Source: Forficula auricularia (lineage: Eukaryota; Arthropoda; Insecta; Dermaptera; Forficulidae). Taken from it: DNA of 64,000 nt. The translations under genes were made by a program, and so were the position numbers. The stretch covers positions 13,724,863-13,788,862 of the forward strand of contig JALMQS010000055.1 in assembly GCA_024734495.1 (NCBI GenBank), read 5' to 3'. A model generated the notes under the pieces. It worked only from the letters and a program-made list of their open reading frames with translations, was not told the DNA's origin and made no database searches. This document shows positions 11,716 through 23,239 of the stretch, piece after piece; the first letter of the stretch is position 1; every line of letters begins with the position of its first letter.

Positions 11716-14700
11716 ATGGTTGGGAAACAATCCATGTTGGCCTGTATGTTTCTGGCAACTTTGGCCACATCAGTGAGTGATTATCTAATTTTTTATTTTC
11801 TTCTATCATTCCGATCTTAACTAGCAGAGTATGAGCATAAAAATTCAATATTAATCGATAGTGTAAAAAGTATTTATTATAAATTTTCTGGTTTAAAAAA
11901 TATTGTAAAATTAAAAAGTCTAACCAAAATCATAATCAATTGTGTGACGTAAAAGGTCAGCTTATAAACTTTTCTTTTATTTGAAAATATTCTAAAATAA
12001 AAGAATTTTCATTTTGAGTAAAACTACTAATTTGATCCTTTTTAGGGTTCAGTTCAAAAATAAAATGTGACTCTATTATTGTCGATACCTGTCTGTCTAT
12101 TGGTCCGTCTGTCAGGGTGTAGCTCATAATCTAAATAAAGTAAAGTCTGTAAAGTTAAGAATTTTTTTTTATTCATGATGAAATTTAAGAAAGATGGTGT
12201 TTTCCTAAAAATTTAACATTATTTTTACAAAAATTGTTACTAATAAATTAAGTCCAAGAATCAAAGATCTCTTAGGTATGTTTTATTAACCTCAACTCCC
12301 TCAAGAGTCGAGCCCAAGTGCCAAATCTCCTTCTCTGGGCAAGTGGCTTAACCCTAGAGATGTCATAATTGATCTTTGACGTCATTCCATTCAATAATTA
12401 TGGCTTCATTAAACTTTCAATATTTTCCAAAACAAATAAATAGATTTAGCTATCTAGCTGTTATGAATTTCATTTATATATATTTTAAATTACCTAGATG
12501 ATAGATGATTTATGGGGGGAAGGGTGATACATCGTTCCTGATTATGGCAGAAAAAAATACTACTACAACTAATAATATTTTAATATAAGAATTTATATTT
12601 AAGGTCTTATTCTAAGATTTTAATAGAATAATTTTATATTCCATATCAGAGGGCCTCGTCCCCTCAGGAGTTGAACCTGAGTACTAATAGTCTTAGTTAG
12701 GCACGTTAGTTCGACCCTCGAGACAAAAACACACTCTGACATGTAATATATATAAAATTATTCTATTAAAATCTTAGATTAGAGACCTTAAATATAAATT
12801 CTTATCTTGATATATTTGGTTTATACTGTGAGTTGTATTTTTGAAAAAATTACATTTTATTTTCAAAAAAAGATATTCAAGCCTTCGGGTTAATTATTTT
12901 AATAATATTTTGTTTCAGGTATTTGGAAATAAAGATGATTTAAAAAAATCGATTGAAAAATGTTCAAAAGAACACACTCTTACCGACGGTAAGTATTTAT
13001 TTATTCATTTAAAAGAAGTTCATTAGATTACAATATATGTATTGTATATATAAACTTATGATTACTATAATTCCATTTCCTTGCAATTATTATAATATCT
13101 TTTTTTTAATAACAACCATTATTTTATATTATATAATATTATCGATATTAAGCCATTTAAATAATACTTTAATAAAGTATTTCCTTTATTTTTTATTTCA
13201 AATGGTTCAAAATATTTTTAAGAAATGTAAATTAAAATACTTAACTATTAAAAAAATGAACCCTAATATTCGAAATAAATACACCAGAGAGTTACTAGAA
13301 AGCATAAAATGATTCCTAAATTGTAGCTATAGTGGGATTAACATGTTGATTTACATTTTGAAAAATTCTCTCTGCGAAGAACATGCTGCTTGTTCATATA
13401 CATTATATTGGTTCTCTTTTTTAAAAAATTTATTATTAAGGCATTTCTTTAGATATTCAGGACAAACTAAGATAGTATAATAATAAATAAGTTACTGTTT
13501 GTTGATCAATACAGCCACCTATCGGATATCTTTTTTAGTTTTATTAGATATTCAATTTGACGATTGATTTTTCACTTTAAGTTTCAAAACAAATGAACCG
13601 TAGTAGCACAATGTTTCAATCTATATAGTAACTATATTGTCCCTATATAGATTTTGAGAATCTATATAGATAACTATATTGTCCCTATATAGATTTTGAG
13701 AATCTATATATGACACTATATATAGTTACTATATAGTTTGAAACAGTGCTACTAGGGAATAATTACAAAAGATGTTCAGAATTAATAACTGGATCATTTG
13801 GTTATTGGATAATTGATATCTTTCTGTGAGAATATGATCAAAAGAAAGAAAAGAGCTAAAAATTCAAAATTTTTAGACAACTGCTATAATATTAAGAAAT
13901 CATGATTTCTTTGGAGCTAACACCTCGTACAAATAACTAGAAATTTGTTTTGAGGATTTATTTATTTATTTTCAAATATTAAAGTAGTGAAGCAAATCAA
14001 AATTTCAAAAATTCCGTTTCATTTAGTTTCATCACGATTTCTCCTGAAGTATCTGTGGGGGCTAGGAAATTAATATTTTGAATAAATGGGTTCTCAAAAT
14101 TTAGTTAACTTTAATACAAACAAGACTCAAAGTTGTCTAATCTCTAGGCGAGATTTCTAAGATTAAAAAAAAACAGACATCCTGTAGATATTGATCAACA
14201 GTAAATTATTTATTCTGATACTATCTTAGTTTGTCTTGAATATCTAAAAATTGGCTTAATTATCTACATAGATAAATATATTACCCCCCCACAAGAATGA
14301 TTATATGTATAATTATAAAAATAAACATTTTTATTAATATATGAGTACATTCATTGGCGTAGCCAGAAAATTTTCATGGGGGAATCAATCCACAAAGCAA
14401 AATATTCAGTGGTAATTTTTATTTATTAAAAAAAATAGGTAGGAACTTCAAGAAATTAAAAAAGAACATAATTCTTGATTAGACATATGAAATATATTTA
14501 ATTACGGTTAGTTTCCCATAAGAAACGGTTTGTCGTTTCCGTTACTCATCTCACTCAAGTCCTGCCCTTGGGGGTGAGGGGGGTGTTCTGACCCCCTCCC
14601 GTGGCATTATACAAATCACAGCAGCAGTACCATAAACATTTTCTAAAAACTAAAAATAAACTAAATAAAACTAAATTTAAATTGTTTATTTTTTTTTGAA

Positions 14701-17700
14701 ATAATACATTTTTCTAATGTATCAATATTTGAAATTTCTTTTTCTAGCTGAGCTGGAGAACTTCAAAAATCATGAAAATTTAGAAACAACCGAATCAAAA
14801 GTAAATATATACCTATTTATAATATATCTATTCACATTTCAATAAAGTTCCTCGGAGACTATTATTCTGTCAAAATGGCAATTAATTTTTGCCAAGCTCA
14901 TTAAAATAATTTCTGTATTTATCAAATGGTTTTAAGGATCTAAGCTGTTAGGAACGCTCGGGGACTCTAGGATAACTGAGGCGCCGCGGCCTGAAGATGG
15001 ATTCTTATAGTACTCACCAAAATAAGACGAAAATGAAGAATACCATTTTTCGAGATATCGAGTTTAAAAAAATACTGTTTTTTTATTTTATTTTTTATTT
15101 ATTTTTCAATTGTTTTTTATAGAAACCACGGAAACCATGGTATCACGGGTTCCGTGTGGCGCCGCTATCTGATGACGAATTCTTTTAGAACTAGATAAAA
15201 TAAGTCGGAAAGTAAAAATAAAATTTTAAACTACAAATTTTAACGGAAATTGAGTTTATGGACTGTGATGTCTCAAGTAAGCGCCAGTAGGTGTTGGCAA
15301 TTTTTACTTTTAGAACTTTTCCTAGGTTCGGTTCTATTCATCATCTCGGTTCATTTAGATAAAAAAATGGGGTCCCGAACAAACTTTGAATGATTTGGTT
15401 AAGATATATCCAGTTCGGCTCAATTCGGCTCGTATATCTTCATTTCGGGCTGCCATTTAGGCGATTAGGTTGGCATTAGCCGAGGGGTGAACTGCGACCT
15501 AATATGCTGTACACCTACTTCCACTTGTACTTCCAAATATTTCCAAGTACTTCCAAATGTTTCAAGTACTTCCAACTATTTCCAAGTACTTCCAAAATAC
15601 TTCCAAAGTGGTGTACACCTACTTTCAATCGCGGATCACCCCTCGGCATTAGCTAACGCTAACCTAATCGCCTAATTGCTCAGCCCGAAATGAAGATATA
15701 CGAGCCGAATTGAGCCGAACTGAATATATCTTAACCGAACCGGCAACGACTTTTATATATTCGAATTTTTGGGGCATTTACTAATTATAGATAGCGGGGC
15801 CACACTAAACCCGTAATACTACGGTTTCCTTGGTTTCTCTAAAAAACAATTGAAAAATAAAATAAAATAAATTAAAAAAACAGTATTTTTTAAACTCGAA
15901 ATCTCAAAAACTAAGGGAAATCTCGAAAAATGATATTCTTCATTTTCGTCTTATTTTGGTGAGTACTATAAAAATCCATCGTCAGATCGCGGCGCCACTG
16001 TTACCGTAGAATTTCCGATCGCTCTATTAAAATTATAGTAAATTTACGAACTATTTTAAATATTTAGTATAAATTAAAAATTACTGAACCCTCCCCAGAT
16101 GAGTCCAAATTTCGATTGACCAGTTTTTATTTTTAAAATATCCTTTTCTTTGTTCTAGTGTTTTCTCAAATGTATTGCTGAAGATCAATTGAACTTTGTA
16201 AGTAAATTTTAATTTTATATGATATCAGTTTTCTTAGATTTAAATGCACAAAAATTAAGAGATTTCAGTTCATAAATAAAATAAAATCGTCATATAGGGA
16301 ACTATAAATCGGATTTAACTAATTCAACTAATGAAATGAAATTCGGCAGACTTGTTTCTTTTAATAGTAAACTGTCAAATTTAATCATTATAGCTCAGAC
16401 AAATGATTGTCAAATCACTAAAATTTCCAGTCAGCGTGCAGAGTTTTGAAAAAGTTTTCCCTTTTTTCTACATTTTTTTTAATTATGAAATTCTTCCAGA
16501 ACTTAAGTGACTTAATTTTTAAATTATTTTTAAATTGAAAGTTTTTTTTAGTCACAAACTAATAAAAGACAATAATTTTAGTTAATTATTATTATTTAAA
16601 GTATTTTTATTGATTCACTAAACAGTTTCGGCACACCACTGGTTGACCATCTTCAGTAGTACTAAAATTCGAAAAATGAAATATTTCGTCAATTTGAAAA
16701 AAAATTATATAATTCAACAAATACCGAAGTTCGAATTTATACAATTTCGTTCAAGATCTGGAAATTGTCACTTTGTATACATAAACCATCCTTAACGTAC
16801 GAGTATTAATATAGATAATATTTCACACATTTATATCAATCATATAGCAATAGTCCATAAAAACATTTATCATTGACTAGAATCAATTTTGAATTGATGA
16901 TCAATGAAATATTATTTTTATTAATTAAACAATTAAATATTCCAGCGCCTCCCAACCGATCGTAGACCCCAAAGGTTGAAAATAATTTTCTCTTCGAGCT
17001 CCGGCTGATCTTTTGTCTATAATAAAAATAATCTTTTCTTCGTTCCCTAAATTTATCATTGTTATTATTTTTATTTTTTCTTAATTATCATATTACGTAA
17101 TCAATTCTCAATTAAATAAAACTAACATTACAAACAAATATACTCATTACAATATACTCATACAAACTCATTAAGAGTCAATTCATTTTTATAATAATAC
17201 ATATCAATATACACCCCTTAATTACATTTTTCTTATATATAAACATTAATACGTACCCAAACAATAAAATTAAACAAAACAACCTCATTCATAAAAATGA
17301 CACTATAAGACTATAGAATTTTGATGTTTTCTAATTTTAAAATTCACACGTTCATCAATATTTTTCAATATATAAAGCGAGTGGTGACCGAAACTGTTTA
17401 GTGATTCAATAAAATAAATAATAATAATAAACTAAAATTATTGTCTTTTATTACTTTGTGACTAAAAAAACCTTTCAATTTAAAAATAATTTATTTTTAA
17501 ATCTTATTTGGTTATCAAATATATATTCCAACATTTGGAAACGAAACACTATTTTAATCTAATCCTTTTTTACTTTATTTTCTTGAATTCGAAATTAACT
17601 TCCCTATCTTCTCGACATCCGAAATTTCTTTCTCTTCTAAGGTAAATCACGAGAGATTGTTTTCTACCGAATCCGTGCTGTTATGGATAATCATGATTAT

Positions 17701-20176
17701 TATTACATATCAGAAAGGTTCTAACCACCCTCTTGAGTATTGAAACCAATTCCCAAAAAGCAACTGTTTAATCCTGAAGATTAAATCTTGGACTAATATT
17801 CTTACGCGTGTTAAATATGTCAGATTGATTTCACCTCGAAGAATAATCATTGGCACTTAGGTTCAATTCCTAAGGGCTTAAATACAACTTATCGGACGAA
17901 ATTTTAATTTTTAATCTACTGTAATTTCTTTTATTTTTCAAAACTTTTAATTAAATTTTCAACAAAAAAGTTTTTAAATTTAAATTTGTATGAACTTCTC
18001 TTTATTTCCTTGTTGAAGGCATTACTTGATAATCTTTACAATTCTCTATTTTAATCTTTCGATTTATTTACTGAATAAAAACAGCTTAACATATTCATAT
18101 TCAACTCACATAGCTTTCAAGACAGCGAAGATTAAATATTTAATTTATTTTTCTAAAATTATTTACATAACTATTTTAGTTTGCTGATGGAGAATACAAT
18201 CACGAAAAAATGATTGAGCATGTTAAAGAAACACACGATGAAGGAGATCATATTGCAACTATTTTAGATACCTGTAAAGATTTTATTAAGTATAAAAATT
18301 TATCGCCCACTTACCTTCTTAATAAATAATTCATATACATTCTTTTTTAATACTCTAAATCATATTTTGACAAAAAACTGATTATTGCATGATATAATAA
18401 TATACTTAATGAAAATTTTTAAATAAGCATTCAATCTTCTGGGCACGAAATTTCCGAAATAAATGTGCGGGATTCTGCTCATCATACCAGGGAAAGGGAG
18501 TAGAATTATTTATTTATTTTTTAATAAAAGAGACAGAATTCAATCAATCTTTTTCGGACAAATTCTAAGATTTTAGTAGAAATATTATTAAATTGCGATA
18601 TCAGAGGGGATTCATCCTCCCAGGAGTCGAACCTGAGAACTAACACGCTATCCGGGCAGTCAGCTCACACCTTGGTTAATCTGAACCCGAGCTGATTTTT
18701 TGAAAAAAAAAAAAAATCAGTCGAATAGAGAACCTCCTCCTTTTTTGAAGTCGGTTAAAAAAACTACCAACTATTTTCAAAAAAAAGATGCTCAAAACTT
18801 TAATTATACATTTTTTAATAAGTTTTTTTTTCTGAATTTCTCAAAAGGAACTAAAAACATTTTGATGAAAAAATAAATTAAGTGAAAACATAACTTTAAG
18901 GAAAAAACCCCTATACCCCATACCTCTAGCCCTATACATATTTTGACAACCGAAATGAAACAATATTTTAAAGATATTAAAATATCTGTATTTGAGTTAG
19001 AGATTGAATTTCCTGGGCACTTTACCTAAAACAAACCGATAAGAATTAAAAGGAAATTTAATATTTTTTAATTAAAAGCAAGTGATTATTCTTATTTTTA
19101 AAAAAGTTAATATTTTTTAAATAAAACATTTTTAACAAGATTTTTGATTCTCGGCCTTTGAATACTTCTTAATATTTGTTGTTTTATAGTGAGATTAAGA
19201 ACTTATTTCAATTTTGGTTGAAATTATAACTCGCATTCTTGACCTTTATTTCCCAAAATTTTCTAATATTAATAGTTCTAAAAGTAAAATTTTACATTAG
19301 GCTTAACATTTTTTGATACTTTAAGAAACCAATTAAAAAGGTTACTCGGAACTCCCTTCTTATTAAATTAATCGCCAACCTGAACAATTTAAAATACTCA
19401 AGCTTTGCATAGCTATCAGTTAATGAAAATGATTTCAAATATTATAAAATCAAAATTTTCTTCTTGTCATGATTTTTAATTTGGCATAAAATTTTTTATA
19501 AAAATTTAATGAAATAAATATCTTATGCGACAATCTAATCAATTATGATTTTGGTGTAGTCCTTGAAGCTTCGTTTTCAAATGAACATGTTTATCAAAGC
19601 ATTCTCATCCTTCTTTATGACTTTTTGACAATGAAGAACGATTGAAAATTTTAATTTGAAGGGGTCGAATTGTGTAGTTTTTCTTAACGTTGGACGCCAG
19701 TCTGCACGCAACAAGGATGATGACGTCATTAGCCCTATATGTTATTTCAATTTTCACGTCAATCGTTGTAGTGACTTAGTGAAAGTGTCAAAACCTTGAA
19801 ATTAAATAAATGAAGTCACGTGGAGTGTCCTCAGATTTTTTTTTTCAATTTATTTACAAATAAGAGTAATTTTTTTAGTAAATTGCGAATGTTAATTTCA
19901 CAATTATATTTATTAGTTACTAATAATTAGCATGCTATTTTTCATAGTTAAATCCGACGATCCGTGTGAAGCCGCTTTTGAATTGTATAACTGCTGGATC
20001 AAAGAGGATGTAAGTTTTTATCTATTTAATTATTGTTTTTTTCTCATTCTGAGAATAAAGTATTTCTTTTCCTAAACATTTTTTTCTTTCAATTTTTAAT
20101 TAGAATAATAACATGATTAATATTACATCTTTTTTAGGAGGAATCGATCTTTGAAAAAGAAGGCGATGAACAGTGA
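11716..20176 (+). CDS. odorant-binding protein 2 (C4 codon split by donor)
   Basis: Exons: 11716-11772 (signal peptide MVGKQSMLACMFLATLATS), 12919-12988, 14748-14800, 16159-16197, 18180-18273, 19948-20009, 20138-20176, giving 137 residues. Motifs are SIEKCSKE (C1), CFLKC (C2-x3-C3), DPCEAAF (C5) and YNCW (C6, x8 after C5). The C-terminus is acidic. Exon lengths 70, 53, 39 and 62 equal those of OBP-1, so it is a tandem paralogue. A cysteine codon at 18273-18275 sits at the C4 position (C3-x39), but the only donor in phase with the last two exons is the GTAAAG inside that codon, which removes C4. A donor at 18290 keeps C4 but needs a poor acceptor at 19931 and gives a 16-residue C4-C5 gap with a hydrophobic insert. 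It may be a five-cysteine OBP or a decaying gene. Confidence 0.82.
12585..12805. repeat. fold-back element with tRNA-like core, OBP-2 intron 1
   Basis: The left arm ATAAGAATTTATATTTAAGG plus AAGATTTTAATAGAATAATT is mirrored by AATTATTCTATTAAAATCTT plus CCTTAAATATAAATTCTTAT. The centre holds the CTCAGGAGTTGAACCTGAG segment, whose complement resembles a pol III B box (GGTTCAACTCC). Confidence 0.7.
13447..14252. repeat. 800-bp inverted-repeat element with nested hairpin
   Basis: The left arm has TATTCAGGACAAACTAAGAT near 13453. The right arm has its near reverse complement ATCTTAGTTTGTCTTGAATA near 14223. The arms are about 75 bp. The hairpin element 13601-13755 lies inside. All of it is intronic to OBP-2. 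Confidence 0.6.
13601..13755. repeat. nested palindromic hairpin with TATATAG motifs
   Basis: Ends TAGTAGCACAATGTTTCA and TGAAACAGTGCTACTA are inverted copies. The interior repeats the unit CTATATTGTCCCTATATAG twice and alternates AATCTATATAG with its complement, so it could fold into a long hairpin. Confidence 0.7.
14951..16026. mobile_element. 1.07-kb long inverted repeat interrupted by a MITE
   Basis: Outer ends carry GGCGCCGCGGCCTGAAGATGG on the left and its near reverse complement at 15980-16000 on the right. Inner arms carry CGGCTCGTATATCTTCATTT (15427) and AAATGAAGATATACGAGCCG (15688). A related GGCGCCGC-TATCTGATGACG unit occurs again at 15159, so each arm is itself built from diverged tandem units. 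The hAT-like MITE 15481-15645 sits at the centre. It lies in OBP-2 intron 3. Confidence 0.7.
15481..15645. mobile_element. hAT-like MITE, copy 2
   Basis: Same CGAGGGGTGAAC and GATCACCCCTCG termini as the copy at 2290, with several TTCCAA-type repeats inside. It is flanked by an exact 8-bp duplication GCATTAGC (15473-15480 and 15646-15653) and is inserted in the centre of the larger inverted repeat. Confidence 0.8.
16518..17493. repeat. inverted pair of hammerhead-like repeats, OBP-2 intron 4
   Basis: The left arm reads AAATTGAAAG, then TTAGTCACAAACTAATAAAA, GACAATAATTTTAGTTAAT and TGATTCACTAAACAGTTTCG. The right arm is the reverse complement, ending in CTTTCAATTTAAAAATAA. The inner end of the left arm on the - strand reads CTGAAGAT, GGTCA...GGTGTGCC, GAAACTG, a hammerhead-like core. 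The right copy keeps only GTGGTGACCGAAACTG. About 750 bp of AT-rich DNA separates them. Confidence 0.6.
18531..18695 (-). repeat. tRNA-like repeat, single arm copy
   Basis: Contains TAGTAGAAATATTATTAAA, GCGATATCAGAGGGGATTC, AGGAGTCGAACCTGAGAAC and CCGGGCAGTCAGCTCACACC. This is one arm of the palindrome at 39609-39900. Read on the - strand, GGTTCGACTCC is B-box-like. It lies in the intron downstream of OBP-2 exon 5. Confidence 0.6.
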
Positions 20177-20197
20177 TGATAATAATAATAATATTAT

Positions 20198-20208
20198 AAT
20201 AAAATAAA
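20198..20208 (+). terminator. OBP-2 poly(A) signals
   Basis: Overlapping AATAAA hexamers at 20198 and 20203 lie about 25 nt after the OBP-2 stop codon. Confidence 0.6.
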
Positions 20209-20399
20209 TATAAATATTTCGAATATATATAGTGATTAAAAAAAATATTCATTACCTATCACTATATATACACCTACACATATTCAAACGCTTGAAATTA
20301 TCAATTAATTTTAAATAATTATAAAAAAAAATAATAAAAAGTTACTTAAAAAATTAAATTGCTTTATTTTAAATTAACCCTTAGATATTCATTTTAAAA

Positions 20400-21890
20400 T
20401 TAATAAAAAATATTTTTCAAACTTTAAATATAATGACTCAAAATATGATTATATAGACCCGCAACTCTTCCTCTCTGCCTCTGGGCAGGCTGAAGCAATG
20501 AATTCACGAAGCAACGGGTCATTCAGTTAGTAATATTACCTATTTATCAACATGCGAGTCCAACTCTCATTTTGACGACTTATTCCTTTTTTTTAAGTAA
20601 AAACTACGGTTTTTCCATAAATGTCGGAAAATCTTTACTTTTAGCTTTTATATAGTATCATTCAAGACAAAATCCAAGGAAAATTGTTCAGAAGAATGGT
20701 TTTCCGTTGGCTTCTCTTGAATTTTCTCTGAAATTACTCGGACAAATATTTAAAATTTTGAATTAGTTTACTTTTAAGACGTAAAATTCAGTAAATTAAA
20801 AAAAAATATTAAATGGTAAATTTTTTATTGATAATAAAATAATGAGAACAAATTTTAAAATTAAAATATTATTTTATTTTTCGGGCTTTAAAAGTAAACT
20901 AAACACAAAATTGGAGGAAAAGTACAACTTTTTTAAGAATCGATACGCTGTTTGCATTTTCGGTGAATTAATAATTTTAAATGATAAATATCTAAATCTG
21001 ATCATTTCGATTGAATATTTTATATTTTCTTACCTGAAGTCAAAAGGCCGTTCTTTGTCGATTCGTATGTTGCGTGACCTGCTTACTATATTACGACAAA
21101 ATGAATTTACCCTAAATCCAATCGGGTATTTAAATCCATGAGAAATAACAGATAAAATATTTCAAATTAAAAAGACTGCGATGAAGTTTAAATCTTTGAA
21201 ACTATAGCTTAAACAAATCAATTATTATATTTGATATAGATAAATGTAGGTATGTTTATTTCCATCAAGCAGAGAACAAGCTCATTGATTTAAATCAAAA
21301 ATTAATTAATTAAATTAATTGATTTAAGAGAATTTTCTTGATGAACAATAGGCATATTTTTGTCCAAAGTATTGCTCAATGTGGAGGATTTAATAAAAAT
21401 ATATTGTTGGTTTAAAATACAGTGGAACAATATTAATTTTTTAAATTAGAACTTTCTTTGAATATAAAAGATAATATGTTAGATAATCAATAGCTCTTCA
21501 GATTTAGAAGTTGACCATCTCTTTTTATTTTCTTTAATAATGAAACAAATTCTTTCTTTTCTCTCGTAGAAGAGACAGCCACCCCTCCATATTTTCACCA
21601 GGCTATCAAGGTTTGGTCCTCTTTAACGATACATATCTTTAAAGCTATTAAAAATATCAATTCTATGAATTCTTCTGTAAGTGTACCCAAAGTCAGTAAC
21701 AATGGAAATATTCAGTTATAGCATGAATAAAATATCAAATTTGAGCAGGGTCAATTTATCAGTGGTTTCATCTAACGATACTATATATAGTGAGAAATAT
21801 ACATCTTAATTTTCAATTTTTCCTGAATTTGTTCTTATGCTGAAATAATTAATGTTGTCTATCTATCAGTTTAAAGTTCTTCTTAAAAGA
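20400..21890. other. gene-free stretch
   Basis: The longest anonymous open frame here (20842-21141, 99 codons, +) is rich in AT-driven residues and has no motif, signal peptide or promoter context that I can see. I do not call it a gene. Confidence 0.45.
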
Positions 21891-21896
21891 ATAGTA

Positions 21897-22407
21897 CAAG
21901 ATACGGACTTAAGTCGACCTTCCTAATGAAATTAATATTTTGATAAGTAATGTATAAATAAACAAAACTGGATAGGGTCGACATCCAATTTCCCTGAAAA
22001 GCTATTTTATCTAATTTATTTTTATTTATTTATTTTTTTTTTTTTTTTTTTTTTTAATTATCTACATTTTCATATATAACAATAAAGAAAGCTCTATAAC
22101 TACAAAATACTAATTCGAAGTTACCTATTGATACCCTGTCTAGAGAAAAAAGATGGCGACTCATCTTTGGCATTTTATATACGTACATATTTTACTCTCG
22201 ATTGGTAATATGTATATTTATCCGGAAACTCGATAACTACATTTATGTAATAAAATTAACAATTTTAATTTTTTATTAAAAATATGTAGTTATGCAGGAA
22301 ATTGGATGTCGACCCTATCCAGTTTTGTTTATTAATACATTATATTATCAAAATATTAATTTAATTAGGAAACTTGATAGGTGAAGGTCGACCTAATTCG
22401 GGATCTT
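21897..22407. mobile_element. 510-bp inverted-repeat element
   Basis: The left arm has CTTAAGTCGACCTTC and AAAACTGGATAGGGTCGACA. The right arm has TGTCGACCCTATCCAGTTTT and GAAGGTCGACCTAATTCGG. The arms are about 110 bp and flank an AT-rich core with a long T run (22028-22056). No coding capacity. Confidence 0.7.
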
Positions 22408-23178
22408 AGACTAGAAGTAATTGTTGATATTCGTCATCTTTATTGAATTCAAAATTTCAAAATTTAAAGAGAATAAAAGAACACTACTAAAAAGTTAAAT
22501 TAGGGCACATAGAAGATTTTAGAAGGCCACAAGTCCCCCACCCCTGTGATAGGAGATTTAAAATTTTACCAAGATAATTTTCACATTATATCTGTTTTTT
22601 TTTCTTGAAGAAAAACCGAGATACCTTAAAAGATTTAATAAATTGGAAAAGCCGGTAGTAATAAATAATAAGATACATTTGTTTAAAAGTGGTTCTTTAT
22701 TTACAAAAAAAAAAGTAAAATAAAATAAAATAAAAATAATTATAAAACACACAGTTCACATACAATTTTGTTGATTCTATTACAACAAAATTTTCTGATA
22801 AATTACAAAAAAAAAATCTCAGATTGAGAAAAGTTACGAAAATAAAAAAAAATAAAAAAAAAATTAATAATAATAAAAAAATAAAAATAAAATACACAGA
22901 AAGAAATTGTTTAAGAAAGAATAATTTTTAAATCGATTTTCGATTTTGATACATAATAAATTATTTATAAAATTGAAAAATGAGATTATTATTTTACAAA
23001 AAAAATTCTTGTAGAAAAAATGAGCAAGTTCTTCAAATTAATTTATTCACACGGTAATTTCTTTTTGTCTTGTTTATCTTTTAGATTTTTGAAATAAAGT
23101 TTTTATTTTTTTTTTCATTCATTCTCCTCACTCTTAATAGTTCAAAAATAACAAAAAACAAAAATCAGGAAAAAATGT

Positions 23179-23239
23179 TCACTTTCTGAAGCCCAACTTC
23201 CTGAGTGCCTTCAAGTCCAATTCTCCATAGTAGTCCTCG
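23179..23239 (-). CDS. Gasp: Gasp alternative terminal exon B (distal, short tail)
   Basis: After the acceptor GACACCTTCAG the exon begins with C, completing the codon TG|C left open by exon 31931-32141. It then encodes EDYYGELDLKALRKLGFRK and TGA. The EDYYG-LDLK core is the hallmark C-terminus of Gasp and is shared with the proximal exon 23987-24164, so the two are duplicated alternative last exons. Used here, the protein would be about 240 residues if the candidate first exon is right. Confidence 0.8.

Noticed and set aside
20842..21141. 99-codon + strand open frame
   Set aside because: AT-driven composition, no motif, signal peptide or splice partner, and no promoter or poly(A) context.
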